Source: Pleuronectes platessa (taxonomy: Eukaryota > Chordata > Actinopteri > Pleuronectiformes > Pleuronectidae). Taken from it: 64,000 nt of DNA. Position 1 is the stretch's first letter. Each line of letters begins with the position of its first letter. Positions 50,665-63,589 of the stretch are shown here, one piece after another. Location of the stretch: the NCBI RefSeq assembly GCF_947347685.1, contig NC_070649.1, forward strand, positions 5,041,199 to 5,105,198. The letters run 5' to 3'. Made by a program: the position numbers and the translations under genes. A model generated the notes under the pieces. That model saw only the letters and a program-made list of their open reading frames with translations. It searched no databases and was not told the DNA's origin.

Positions 50665-50790
50665 ATTCTAACCATAGAGTCTATATAAAGATGCACGATG
50701 GGTCTCCCCCTTCCTTAAGCTAAAATATCTTTGGCATCACTTGTGAGGGACAGTCATGTCGTCCACAGTCTGTAATTCTATCAATAGACC
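50665..50790. mobile_element. Copy of a teleost interspersed repeat end
   Basis: AACCATAGAGTCTATATAAA followed by GATGCACGATGGGTCTCC closely resembles a very common fish repeat end (ACCATAGACTGTATATAAAG-type). It is probably related to the copy at 32480-32770. The 3' limit is uncertain. Confidence 0.5.
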
Positions 50791-52439
50791 ATTTGAATTC
50801 ACAGCACCCCCTGTGTCTCGTCCACAAAGTGTCCCTCTGCATTTGCAAACCGGAGTCGTGCATTTGCCGAACGCCGCTCCGACGTGTGTACACGACAGCC
50901 TCTGGATTCCTCTCCGAGCTCGCAGGGAGCACTGCGGCCTCAAAGTATATATCTTTTGGTTTATTTATAAAGCGATGATTTCATTTTCCCTTGCACACGG
51001 GCCCGAGAGACCGCGGGAAAGAGGGAGAGAGAGGGATGACAGGAGAGCGAGACGAGATACAAAGAGACGTAAGAGAGATATAAACAGAAGTGACAGAAAG
51101 ATGCAGGCGGAGGGATTTGATGGAATCAAGGAAAACAGGCCCGAGAACAGAAAAAGGGAGAAGTTATTGTAAACAGGTAGAGCCACCGGTGTCTCGGCGC
51201 TGCATGTGGGGGGGGGGGCGGCTAAAGCCCTTTCATTTCGTACCGCTGATTCCATTCCACTCTCCTGTGTCTGAGCGCAAACACCGTTAGCTGGACAAAC
51301 ACCAGCGCCCCTGAGCATCGACGGGGGGGGGGGGGGCACGCTCCCTCATAAAGAACCAGCAAATAAGAGAAGAGGGTCACAGCGCCTCTCGGGAAATCAA
51401 ACAAAACAATCGGCACGTTGCTTCAGATGCTCTTGAGCTGCTTATTTAACCATAAAAAAAAGGGAGTTTGGGTGGGGGGGTGGGGGGTGGGTCACGTCAC
51501 CTTTTAAACCAATCATGTCGGGTCCTGGAACGACATCGGCAGCTGTCGCGGGGCGAACGTTGAAGAACGATAGCTTTCCAGAACCCGAGGAATGAAATGA
51601 CTTAGGGAGACAATAACTCTTAAGTGAATCTGGGGGCGAGCTTGAAGTGAGTCATTCGACAGCTGGACTGCAAGAGAGTGTGTGTGGGGGGGGGGGGGGG
51701 GGGGGGAAAGACAGTCGAAGTTTGTTTGGGGGTTTAATAAAAAACGAAAAAATATGATTTCTCCGCTGACCTTGAACGAGCCAAACCGGAGAGATAGCAC
51801 AGTGTAGGACTTAACAACATTACAGCGCTGAAATGATAACGGACCTTTTGCAATAAATATGTCCGACCCACCGAGCGAGGTGGGAGTGAAATTATAGGAG
51901 CTTATTTTCAGATGATAAAATAAAACAGTGAACCATGAGCGACTTCTAATCAACGGTAGAATCCTCCACTAGTCTCTGTCCGGTGTCGCTGGGTGTCTCC
52001 ACTCCGGACGTGGCTCATGAAGAGCGAACACTTCCTCCAGGTGAAAAGCTTCCTGCGCTGAGACGTGGTGGAGAAAACCAAGTGTGTGTGTGTGTGTGTG
52101 TGTGTTAGTGTGGGCATCTCCAGGAAGGTCAAGCAGAGCCCTTAAGGGACGGCTCCCACAGACCCGGAGGACACTCAACATGCTGAGGACAATCGAGGAG
52201 CTGCCCTCTGGTTTTTAAATCGAGGGGTGGAGAGTGAGTTCCTCTTCAGACGACGAGCAGGAGAAGCTGCTGAGAGTCTCCAGAAACTTGAGTCTGGACC
52301 TTTTCCTGAGTTTGCCTTTTCTTTATGAAGAATGCAGCAGGAGATTGTTCGGGTCACAACAACAGGAAGATGTCAGGAACTTTCAGGCGGGGGGTCAGGG
52401 TAGAGCAGCAGGAAGATATTTATATTCTTCTTATGTTAT

Positions 52440-52570
52440 AAACGTCATTCATATTTTCCTGCTGTATTGTCACATAAGCTCACGTTGCCATTCTCTGGAC
52501 ATTTCACCAGGGGGCTGCCAGGAGGAGTTCCAGAAAGTGTCTGGAGCAGCTGAGTCGGAAACGCACTGCA
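52440..52570. mobile_element. Interspersed repeat copy (family shared with 47740-48080)
   Basis: The core GGAGTTCCAGAAAGTGTCTGG followed by AGCAGCTGA matches the copy near 48000 with few changes. The rest is diverged. Confidence 0.45.
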
Positions 52571-52754
52571 AACCAGTAGAACCTGACTCAGTCTAAAAAT
52601 ATCATTTTGACCCAAGGAGTCAATTGGACGAGTGAAGACATTATCCACTCACACACACACACACACGTCCCTCTCAGTGGGTCCTGTCCATTGTCCAGAA
52701 GTGACAGCAGCTCAGTGAGGCCTGTGGGCTCCTCCGGCTGGAGACCTGTGCTCT

Positions 52755-52975
52755 CTTGCCTTCACCGGCCGTTGGCTTCACATTAATCAGCCAATTATCA
52801 ACCGCGGCCAGCAACAACTGCCGCTCCAACCTGGCCCCCTAATCCAATCACCTTGGGGAAGTGGGTCAGGGGGTGCTCTGATTGGATAACCCGAGGCTGG
52901 GTCGCCGCGCCCATGACCTGCTGCTTTGAATTGGTAATGATGTTAATATTCTCCATATGGCCCTGCCCGCGCGCG
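52755..52975. promoter_or_regulatory. Candidate conserved intronic enhancer
   Basis: Contains CTTCACATTAATCAGCCAATTATC, CCCCTAATCCAATCACC, CTCTGATTGGATAACC (an inverted CCAAT pair), TGAATTGGTAATGATGTTAA and CATATGG. The close array of CCAAT boxes, homeodomain cores and an E-box is typical of developmental enhancers. A GT tract interrupts it at about 52974. Confidence 0.35.
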
Positions 52976-53869
52976 TGTGTGTGTGTGTGTGCTCACATTT
53001 GTGTGGGTCCCCGAGCGCAGCGCCTGTCTGGAGGCTGAGCTGTGCCGCAGCATTAATGGCCAATGGAGAGGGAGGCAGGAGCCAAAGTAGCACTATCACC
53101 CTCCCTGGAGCAAACCTCTCGCTGCGCTGCCACTTCCAGAACTCTTTCCAAATCCTCTTTCCCAGACTCCAGCCTCTCTCGCTGGCTGCTGTGCAGTAGC
53201 CCTCAGCACTAAGTCCCAGGCTGAGGTCCACCTTTTTTTTCTCTTTTCATCAGTCCTGCTACTTTGGCATCCACTCCTTCAGGTCCAAAGAAACTCTTGA
53301 TTTGAGTGTGTGTGGGGGGGGGGACAGCCAGACAGAACTCCGTATAATGAAGCCCAGTGTGGGCTGCAGCACTGTGATGGGAAATGTTTTCCGATACAGT
53401 GAAGAAAGCACGATGGTTAACAGGGAAGAAACTTTCTTCCATAGAAGTGTAGTGTGTTCCTTAAAGCTACAAAAAGTCACACATTTATGAGAGTAATAAA
53501 ATAATCTGAATTTAACCCATTAAGACCAAAGACGCAGAATAAAACCCAGAAAATACAGTACTTCTTCAGCTTCTTGTCCCGACTCTCATCCGGCTCTCTA
53601 GTACACAAAGGTCACACCCTGTCTTAAAGGTATATACCTGCATAGGGTGGCATCAGGTCTTAATGGGTTAATAGACGATGCTGGTGAGATTTCATCATGG
53701 AAGCCATAACGCACATCGAACAATCGTCCATCTTGAATTTACCACCATTCTTCTAATTCTTACCTCCACTATATTCTCTCTCCATCTATGAGGTGCTGCA
53801 TCTCCTGCACTGTCCCTGCACACGCTCACTCACACTCACCTCCCTCCCTCGATCACTCTCTTCCCCCCC

Positions 53870-54020
53870 CCCAGCTGCAGCCCCAGCCGGCTCCACACAA
53901 AAGGCAGGCCAAATGTATGCTAATGAGAGCCAGGCCAATGGTGGAGCCGCACTCATTTTGAGAGGAAATGGCTTTCAATAATGGCGGCCCCCGGGGGATT
54001 TTGCACAAAGTTCAGCTCCA
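53870..54020. promoter_or_regulatory. Candidate intronic regulatory block with YY1-like motif
   Basis: Contains AAATGTATGCTAATGAGAGC (octamer-like ATGCTAAT), GGCCAATGG (CCAAT box) and AATAATGGCGGCCCC (YY1-like ATGGCGGC). It is single copy. Whether it is an enhancer or an internal promoter cannot be told. Confidence 0.3.
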
Positions 54021-55816
54021 CTTTGAAAAATGCATTCAATTCACTGCTGTGTGCGCGCTCTCTCTCTCTCTTTTCTCTCTCCTCCTTTCTTTTTTTCCTC
54101 TTCCCGGAATATATTTGCGTCCCCTCCCTCCTGTTTTTTGGCTTCTCCAGTTCTGCGAGAGCGAGTCGATGGAGTGTTTTTTGGGGACAGAGGAGTCGTG
54201 ATTTATCTTTACAGAAACGCCAGAAAACAAGAAACACACACACGCAGGTTTTAAAAAGTGTTCACAATCCAATCTGACACTTTCTTCTCCTCCTTTTGTT
54301 GCTTTTGCACGTGTCTCCAGGAGCATGTAACTGAACCACGTGCATTTCAAACGGATATCGTCCTGTGGATCTTTGGCCGGGGAAATACTTCAAAGAGCAA
54401 AAGATCAACAGTTAAATAACACGGAGAATATTTCTGGAGGAAACGAACATTATCTGAAACCCGACTTGTCATCTTCACACCAGAAAGTATAGAAACCACG
54501 GTGGCTGCTACTTGGACGTATTAAGTCAATCCAATACATTTGAGGCGTCATTATATTTATTATAACCAGTGTTGAATCCAAACATCCTGTGTTTGTTGAC
54601 ACGTTTTCTTATTTTAAATGTTTTTTTATCTGTCATCCAACAGAAATAAGAAGATGCTTAATTAAAAAGCCTCTTCAAGCCTCTTTTTTTAATACGCCGG
54701 AACACACAGATTAAGCTTGAGCTAAAAGTAGTGGGAATGCATTAGGGCTGCACTAATGATGAGTTTCCTTATCGGAGGAGGCATTTGTATTTCTTCTATG
54801 AATTCTTTTCTCTACAAAATGTAAGAAAACAGAAAAAGAGGCAACTATTACTTCCCAGAAATCAAGGTGACGTCTTCAAACTGCAGATTTATGAGACAGA
54901 TGCAATTTTAAATGAAAAAAAAACAATAAAACGTAGAACAACTTTATATTTTGGAGGTGGAACACAAGAGAAAAGTGGTATTTTCGCTTGATGAATGACC
55001 TTAAATGATGTTAAGAAGTAAGTCCTCACATCCTTGTCATCTGAAACGACGAATTAGTTATTGAATTTGTTATTAAGCATTTTCATTTCTGCTCGTCTGA
55101 ATGGCTCGGAAGGTTTTCAATTTTCCGCATTGGCCTCAGTTTCATTACAGAGAAAGTTTGGATAAGTATTTTCTTCTCCTGCTGCTGCGGTGCAGAGTGT
55201 GGACGGACGGAGCTGTCAACGATCACACACGTCTCCCTCAGACCCTCCGTCTCCATTTGGGTTTGTCTTCACTGTTACAGCTGGCTGATCTCTGTCCCTC
55301 TGCCGCTCGCTCGTGTTCCTCCTTCTCCTCTTCGTCTCTCTCGCAGATTCTCCGTCTCGTCATCGTCACCCCCCCGCCCCCCCCCTCCTAAGCCAGCGCT
55401 GATGTCTGGGCTCCCTGGTGCCTGTCATATCAGGAGGGGCAATAACCCATGAAATGACTGTTCTCTTTTTCTCACTCTCCTCCTCTCCATCCCGGTGTCC
55501 CCTCTTTTACCTCATTCTCCTCCTCTCGCTTTCCCCTCGCCCCATGCCACTCCACGCTCCACTTAGCTGCCGGGGCGCAAGCATCACAAAAATTACGTTT
55601 GCTCAGCATGTGCGCACAAACGCACACAAACACGCACGCACAAACGAATGCACAGGATGGTGAATATTCTGGAGTGGATGTATCCCTGCTGGGTTCAGAC
55701 TTATATGGAGAACAGCCCATATATGCAGCTACTTCGACGAGAGAACATTGAAACATGTGCAGCTCCATGAAAACCACACGGGAGGTTGTGCATACATCAT
55801 AAGAGCGAGTCGTCCT

Positions 55817-55818
<2 letters not shown>

Positions 55819-55869
<51 letters not shown>
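55819..55869. repeat. (GT)n microsatellite
   Basis: 51 bases of pure GT, 250 bp from the pard3b penultimate exon. Confidence 0.97.
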
Positions 55870-55870
<1 letters not shown>

Positions 55871-55991
55871 TGCTCCTGCCTGTGCCCTGCTCTTCGGAGA
55901 GCTGATCACTCCTGTTCCTGGGATGAGTAGACACTCCCAAGGCAAACACTCCAGATTTAATTATAAGCTCCAAAGAGGATTAGCCTGTGCC

Positions 55992-56028
<37 letters not shown>

Positions 56029-56116
56029 TGGGGGCAGACACAAAGGCAGGGGAGGGGCAAGAAGTTATCCCTTGATTTCCTGCACTTAAGAATAAAGTAC
56101 ATGGATGCTCTCTCAC

Positions 56117-56193
56117 CTGGGCTGGGTGGGGTACTGCCGCTCTGGCTCATCGTAGCGGTGCGCCGGTCGAGATTCAAGTCCTCTCGCCGCCAT
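56117..56193 (-). CDS. pard3b: PAR-3 family penultimate exon
   Basis: A 77-bp exon bounded by a TGTCTCCTCACAG acceptor and a GTGAGAG donor, phase 0 in and phase 2 out. It encodes MAARGLESRPAHRYDEPERQ, then YPTQP and the first two bases of Arg. The next exon supplies G and continues RDPYDY, so the joined tail reads ...YPTQPRRDPYDYP. The tail composition (R, Y, P, E, Q) is continuous across the junction, which supports the pairing. The Met at the start is internal, not a translation start, because the acceptor lies directly before it. The short length means the exon could be missed by gene finders. Confidence 0.65.
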
Positions 56194-56546
56194 CTGTGAG
56201 GAGACACGGCACCTTCCATATAAATATGTAGACTGGAAAAGGTCAGAGGTTCAATCGCTCAACAGTCCAAATAACTTTGAGCAAGGCAATGAGCTCAGTA
56301 ATAACGCAGCCTTTAAAAAACTACACGTAAAGTATTTGAAGCGTGTGTGCAGCCCTGTGGTTTGAGTGCACAACACGACAGGGAGAAGTCCTGCAGGGCC
56401 CCACATGCAGCAGCATAAACATACAGACCACATGTCACCACTGTTCCCCCTCTGCAACACGTGTGTGTACATTTCCTACAAACACACAAGTCATATTTGA
56501 AGAAAAAAACGACATTTAAAGTGGTGTTTGGGTAAAGGTCTTTCAT

Positions 56547-56687
<141 letters not shown>

Positions 56688-56760
56688 AGGAAGTGGCTGA
56701 TTAAAGCCATGTCCACGCCGGGCCGGATGAATCTGGAGAAGGCTGTTTACTCCGTCTCTG

Positions 56761-56762
<2 letters not shown>

Positions 56763-56802
<40 letters not shown>
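56763..56802. repeat. (CT)n microsatellite
   Basis: 40 bases of pure CT. Confidence 0.97.
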
Positions 56803-56804
<2 letters not shown>

Positions 56805-59799
56805 TGGTGAACACGACGGTGGATTAAAGGCGTCGTGATCTAATGGAGCTGGACAGTCGCAGCCCGGTGGCTCGGCTTGGTCTCAGCAGGAGAAGCCTCT
56901 GTTCTGTCACCTCCAACTCCTCACAGGGACTTGCACATGGCCGGCGAATGGAAGGAAAGTGAATGAATAAATGAGGAGGAAAGAAAACATGGTGGGTCAC
57001 AAGAAATGTCCCAGATACAAACGCTGCCACCCTGCGTATTCGGGAGAAGGAGCCACAGTGGACGGGTTTATGAACTATACTGCAGCCAAATCTACAAAGG
57101 AACATAATAACGCTCTCCTCCACCATCATCAAAACACCAGCTGAGGGAAGATCTCTTGGAAGAATCCCCTCAGTCCTCAGATTTATAGGATCTGTGTGGC
57201 TCTGCCCTGGAGGCTCGTGGTGATCCCGGTCCCTCACTGAGACTTTCATTGTCCTTCACCAAACGACAGCACAGATATAAAATCGGTTGTTTATTGCCGC
57301 TCATTAATGAGAGCCCTAAACTCTTCCTGCCACATGTGGAATCACTTTTTATGCTCATGATATTATCGGAAAAGATAAACATAAAGACGAACCCAGGACA
57401 CCTTTACTGTCTGGTTCTTTGCTCGTGTGCTTTTTGGTGGAAAAGACCTATTTTTCAGATCATTTTTCAGGAGAGAAAACCCGAGGATAAATGGTCAAAT
57501 ATGAAAACAAAGATGTGTTTTTTAAATCTGGTTGCGTAACATGTGGACACGGTCTTCGGTTCACACAATACGCGGAGGGTTTAAACAAACCATGCCTGAA
57601 GGCAGAAGAGGAGGGAGGCGGGGGCGGACAGACAGGGAGAGAGAACATACAGTTTCAATTATCTGCAATCGAGATGCCGGGCTCTCCACATACAAACACG
57701 GGCTATTTACTCAAACGGACATTTCATCAGTCAAACACACAATGCACCACTGTAAGCAGAACACACACACACACAGACACACACACACACAAATACACAG
57801 GAGAGCTGGTCAAACACACGCCAGCAGCCACATGTACAATAACCCCCACGTGCACATGTACGCATGAACAAGCAATCGCAGGTTTGACGGAGACGCGTGT
57901 GGAAATCTAAAGAGGTAAACAGTCAGGCGTTTGATCCGGGTGGACAAAGTGATGCAACCACACACACACAGACACACACACACAGACACACACCGGGCTA
58001 TTGCTCTGTTTTGCATGTACGGAGGAGCCTGAACTCACTCTGCATGTCAATGTGGCAGCATTACCTGATATCATTAGTATGTCTCTGTAATGTCGGCGGC
58101 TCTAATGTCCCTGAATGGGAGCCAGGAAGTGAAAGCACATCAGGGCCTTGGCAGGGGCAAGAGCCAGTGTGTGTGTGTGTGTGTGTGTATGTTAATATTA
58201 TGGCAGTCTGGGAGGGTGTGTGTGTCTTTGTGTGCAGGTTTAATATGATGCCGGGAAGTGAACGCTCCATCTTGTGTGTGTGTGTGTGTCCGTGCTGTGC
58301 AGGGGACATTATGCATAAAAAAAGCATAATGTGAGGTAAAGGGGACATTAGTCTTAGCAGGACGCCGGGACTCAGGTGGAAGAGCTTCTGTGTGGTGAGC
58401 GGGGCACAATACATCTTCTGAGTGTGAAGCGAGGGAGGAGGAAAGAAAAGGGGGATTGAGGAAGAGAATGATGAGGACAGGAGGAAATGTGTGTTTGGAT
58501 AATACGAGTGAAATATTGTGTCCTCTGATTGTATTAACATAATGGCCCGCAGCCCGAGGTCTGGATGATCCCTTTATTAGCTCACACACAGATTAAGGAC
58601 GTCCGTCATGTGGATGCGATTCAGACGGAAGCCCATTTCCTTCAATTTAGACAACCGGCTTTAGTGCCAGATGATACTCCTTGAAATACACACACACACA
58701 TACACACACACACAAACACACACACACACGTAAACAAACACGCAGAGGACGACACAGCCTCACCATGGAAACTGGTAAAACAGAGATATGAGATTCATCC
58801 AGGTTTCCGTGAGAGCGCCGCGGCCCGGCCCGTGGAATCGAACAGCCCCGTCTCCGCGGCTTCACAGGCGGTGACACACACTTGGCCATTCCTGACACGC
58901 GGCCGCGGGTTCATGTCCTCATCCTGACACGCTGCTGTGTACATCTACAGTGAGAGCGTGTGTGTGTGTGTGTGTGGTTATCAGTGGAGAAGTTAATGTT
59001 TTGTGCAGATGGCAGCGGACTGACCACAATACATGCACAACCACACACACACATGACGGGGAATTTCCTTTTCCTCATTAGTGTTGGGATGGAAAGCTCC
59101 GAAAAGACTTCACTTTAGCATTTTTTCCAAATTACACGACCAACGCGCTGACAGAGGCAGACGATAAGAATCAGAACACAACACACAAAAAGACTTTCTT
59201 ATACTTGTTGCAGTCGTGTGCACCTTTCGAGACACTTTCTCAAGGGGGGGGGGAAATGAGCCTTAATGCATCGGAACAATCTCTCCTGTGAAGTGTTGGA
59301 TTTTGTGGAGTCACTGCCTTTGCGGCGACTCAGCAGCTGACAAACGCTCTGACAGAACGCTTTGGCGAGTGCAAGAGTGTGAATGAGCCGAAAGTCACTT
59401 TTCCATTTTTCCAAATTAGAAAAGCCACGCGTTGACAGTGCCAGATGATAAGCATTGCAACACAACACACACACACACAGACACACAGACCCACACGCAC
59501 ACCACTCTACTCTGGCAGCACAGCTGTCGCATTCATCAGAAAGTACTGCCGCAGCTCAGGAAATGAATTTCTTGGAGCCCTTTTGGCTTTGCTGTAGATG
59601 TGCGATGCTCATATATACAATGAGGCTCAAACGAGAGTCCAAGTGCTTTGACAGGACGCCCGAGCAGAGCTTTCATCCCCTGACTGAGATACTCCGATTC
59701 GTCTTTTCCAAGCCGCTTCCCTCTCCCGTCTCTTTTCAGATGGCATAATTAGACTCCTGTATTGCCATCTATTCCTCCCCGCATCCATCCATCCATCCT

Positions 59800-59817
59800 C
59801 CCCCCCCCCCCCCCCCC
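59800..59817. repeat. Poly-C run
   Basis: 18 consecutive C bases next to a short ATCC repeat (59782-59798). Confidence 0.93.
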
Positions 59818-62022
59818 TCCATCCATCTTGGATGCTAATTAAGCATGTGTCTCGGCACGGCGCCTCCGCCTGGCACCCGGTACCCGCCCTCTGTTGGCAA
59901 CCTCACCCCCACACTCAGGCCCGATGATGCAGATCCACCCGATATCCATCTTCTCCCTCATCCCTTAAAAAAACTAACTTTGCTGACTTTCTCCATCGGA
60001 GTTGAAGGAACAGAGAAGACGCAGAAGTGCATTGAGCCGGAGGAGACGCTGCTGGAGATGTGGCGTGTGCGTAGGTGGACGCAAGACAAACAACAGCGAG
60101 AACTTATGAGCCGCAGAGAGACTAACTACTGCTGCCTCTAGCTGTTAGCAGCTGGGAGTATGAACTTGGAATCAGCCATTTGCACATGCCTGCGTTTGTA
60201 CAAGTGCACACGTTGTCTCTAAAGAGATCTCTGCTGATACAAGTAGAAATATAATACAATAAAACATCTGGCCTTCGGAAATATTGTGAAAACAGCTGTT
60301 CAAACAGGAAAAGCCTGAAACAGTGATGTGTGTCTAACAGCATCTATCAGTTTTTTTTATGCAGAGACATAATTTAGATTCTGTCCACAACCTTGAAAAA
60401 GCATCTGATTACCACTATCCGTTTTTTTTTGCTGACATTAATTGCATCAGGCTCCGGTCGGGTTGGGATGGAACAGGCAGAAGACCCGTCAGTTTCCTCT
60501 CAGGCTCGGACTGAAGAAATATTGTGAACTTGGCTTAAAGGGGCTGTTGGCTCTTGGCGGAGGTAGTCGCTCTCCTGAGTGCCGGCCTGGTTCTCTCCGA
60601 GTCTGCATAAAGCTGATCTCAAGAAAAAGGAAACCGATGGAAAACAGATCGTGGCTAAATGTTGGAATTTGGGCCACGACTTTTAGTGTCGATAGAGAAA
60701 GGGACTATCTGAGAATAGAGGGCAAGTTAGTCCCTTCATATAGGTGTTGCCATTCTTCATCATTTCCTGGTGTTTTTCAGCAACAGGATGTTTCACAACA
60801 AAAATCTAAATTCCTCCCTCTCCTCAAATGGCTTGTTGGTATGGTAACCCACGAATAACCAACAGAAAAAGCTCACAAAGGTCAGAGAGGCTTTTTCATG
60901 CTCGTCAGGTCGAGCCTGGTGGCAACACAACAACATTTTGCTGGATTAGGAGGCAGTGTGTGTGTGTGTGTGTGGATACATCTCGCACAGGAGGCTCACT
61001 TTGCCCCCCAGTGAACACTAAACACCCCCACACCTGGACCCCGCTCACTCGGAGCTCGTTAGCAGCAGATGGCTCACACACAAACACACACATGCATCGA
61101 ACACGCACACACACACCCACACACACCCACGCACATAGGACCAAAGGTTACACACACTCAGACTGGAATGCAGTCTATTTTGGTAATAGGCCAATCTGCT
61201 GGTAATTGTCTTCATTGTTACTGTTTATTTAGGCCTCAACTCTTGACCTCGGAGTCGCTCTTCACATTTACCTACAGTCGGGTTCAGACTATCACTTGGA
61301 TGTGTGTGTGTTTTGCTTAGTTAATCTTTCCTGGTGAGGACATAGCAGGTAGTGTTAAGATAATATTCAACTCCTTAGCGGATACAACTCACAGTGATGC
61401 TGCTGAATTCTCTCACTGGCCACGGCTCCACACAGGCTACTTTATCTGTCCAAATAAAACTTGCTCTGGATTAAACTGTTTACACAAACTCTAAATAGAT
61501 TGAATGTTGTTTACATGCATGGGAGGAAGCTTGTGTTCAGAACTGATTTATTTACAATGTGCTAAAGCCGCTGGCTCCAAGAGGAAAAACACAATAAGAG
61601 ATGTTTTGCAGGACGAGACTATTTGAGAGAAAGTGGCAAATAGCCATGAACATTTTGTGTCCTCTCTTGCTGAGGTGGTTACATAGTTCACACGTGTTCA
61701 CACTAGATAGTTCTGAGTGTGAACTGTATCATCGGCTTCTGTTGATGAAACTCCTGATCAACAGGCATCACACCAAACGTGTGAGTTTAAAAAATTATAT
61801 TTTCCCTACACATCTACTTTGTTACCACATCAGTCTGAAGTCAACGTGTTTCCTAAACCTGTTCCGTGTGATGAGTGTGTGTGTCTGTGCGTGTGTGTGT
61901 GGCCATGGCAGTGGCCATGGGGTGTTGTTTATTAACTTACTGGGACTGTGTCCCTGTTCCTCTCCCCCTCTGTGGGTTTGTTTGCCTCCCCACTGCTCAC
62001 TGAAATAACATCCAAATACCCC

Positions 62023-62028
<6 letters not shown>

Positions 62029-62078
<50 letters not shown>

Positions 62079-62089
62079 TGTGTGTGTGT
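62029..62089. repeat. (GT)n microsatellite
   Basis: About 61 bases of GT with one TTT interruption. Confidence 0.95.
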
Positions 62090-63204
62090 AGATGTTTTCA
62101 TCCATGACTCTCCAGGTCATGATGCCCGGAGAAGGAATGTCTCTCTCTTACTCGGGGCAGAATTATGTTCATTGTATTATTTACCAAGCTGTGATGCAAC
62201 CGTCATACAAAGTGTGTTTTAGTGTGTATGTGTGCGTGTTTGAACATTCGAGTCACACACATGCTGCAGTCATGTGTCTACAGCACAGGTTAAACAGTTC
62301 CTGGTTGTCACCTTCCTTACGGTCACAAAGCTGTGACCCTCCATCGTCTTCCTAGATGCTCTGATGTTACTCCCGTCGACACCAGCTCCTCAGTGAGAGT
62401 GAGCGGCCGGCTCGGCACACAGGGTGCAGACATTTGTCTATTTGTTTTATTTCAGTTTCACACACGTCAAGTGACAGAAGCTCTGCTGTCACAGACCCAG
62501 ACATTTGTGTTTTAACACTTTCAGGGAAATATGAAGATCCACTGTCATCAAGTCCTCCTCGAAAGACAATTCAATGTTCCTCTCAGACACTGTCGGGTAC
62601 CGAACCCTTCTCCTCTCGAATCCAAACACAGAGTTGGTGACGCACTAGTGAAGTAAGAGCGAGCGAGTGAGAGCGAGGAGGAGGAGGAGGAGAACGGGAG
62701 ATTTCTATCAACTTGCAGACAGATCACACTCTGCAGTTTGCCCGTGGGCCAGAGACAAGCTGTGAGGATAAAGACAGACACCAAATCAGTCCCTGCAGGC
62801 CTTGGCTGAAACCAGATGGGGAGGAGGGAGAGGAGGCGGGGGCAAAAAAATTAAAAACTCCTCACCCGCTCGCTGTGCAGCATTAAAATGAACTTACTTA
62901 AAACAAAAGAGAGGCGGGGGGGGGGGGGGGGGGAGCGGGACGTGTTGAGCCTCAGGGATGAGCTGCAGAGACGAGGACAGAGAGGAAGGAGTCCGTGGAC
63001 AGAATCGCTCATTGTGACTTTGAGAAGAGAAAAGAGGGAGAAAGGTGCAACTCACAGAACTCTTGATGGCGCTGGTTAGAAATCCTAATGCTGGAAAAGA
63101 GATGTTCTCTGTTGTCTTTGTTTCCCGGGAGTGTGAATCTGAGCCGGTGTGTTTCAGAGCCGGTAAAGGGGCAAAGTGCTCCTGTGTGAGCACCAATCAA
63201 ACGA

Positions 63205-63410
63205 GGAGATGAGAGCTAATGGCCAGGAGCAGGCCGTGTGGTGATAGGAAAATTACGGAGGGATTATAAAAATGAGTGAATCCTCATTCTCTCCCTCTCT
63301 TTGCTCTTTAGCAGAATCAAAGTTGCAAGCGGACTCATCAGTGGCGCCTTTGAAAGGAACCATTATAATTAGTGTTTATGATGCTTCCCTTTTATGTTAC
63401 TAGAGCAGTG
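63205..63410. promoter_or_regulatory. Candidate intronic enhancer block
   Basis: Contains GAGAGCTAATGGCC, GGGATTATAAAAATGAG, AGAATCAAAGTTGC (TCF/LEF-like), CATTATAATTAGTGTTTATG and CTTTTATG. It has AT-rich homeodomain cores and no simple repeat. Conservation was not tested. Confidence 0.3.
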
Positions 63411-63589
63411 CCCATTCCAAACAGCCACGTTTGTACTACTGCACCCCCCCCCCCAGCCCCCCCTACCCCACCCTGCTGTACAAAGAGACGTTCGCCTGTT
63501 TATTCAACGTTTGGCTGAATCTCAACTCAGTACGCAGAACTCTGAACTGGAGAATCAGCCGTCATGTGCCAACGCGAATCAGTATGCAT

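Larger units (their letters stand above)
43923..56116 (-). other. pard3b last intron (12.2 kb)
   Basis: The intron joins phase 2 to phase 2 between the two exons. It contains dinucleotide arrays (45119-45170, 45236-45261, 52083-52104, 55819-55869, 56004-56021), interspersed-repeat copies (47740-48080, 49005-49065, 50665-50790, 52440-52570), a CACTCCCA-type repeat and single-copy blocks that may be regulatory. No extra exon was recognised, and direct splicing of the two exons preserves the frame. Confidence 0.55.

Noticed and set aside
58647..58898. Minus-strand frame with an Arg-rich start as a possible extra pard3b exon
   Set aside because: No acceptor and donor pair with a phase compatible with the 56117-56193 exon was convincing, and half of the frame is GT repeat.
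60442..60858. 138-codon plus-strand frame
   Set aside because: No recognised domain. It sits inside an intron with no sign of its own promoter.
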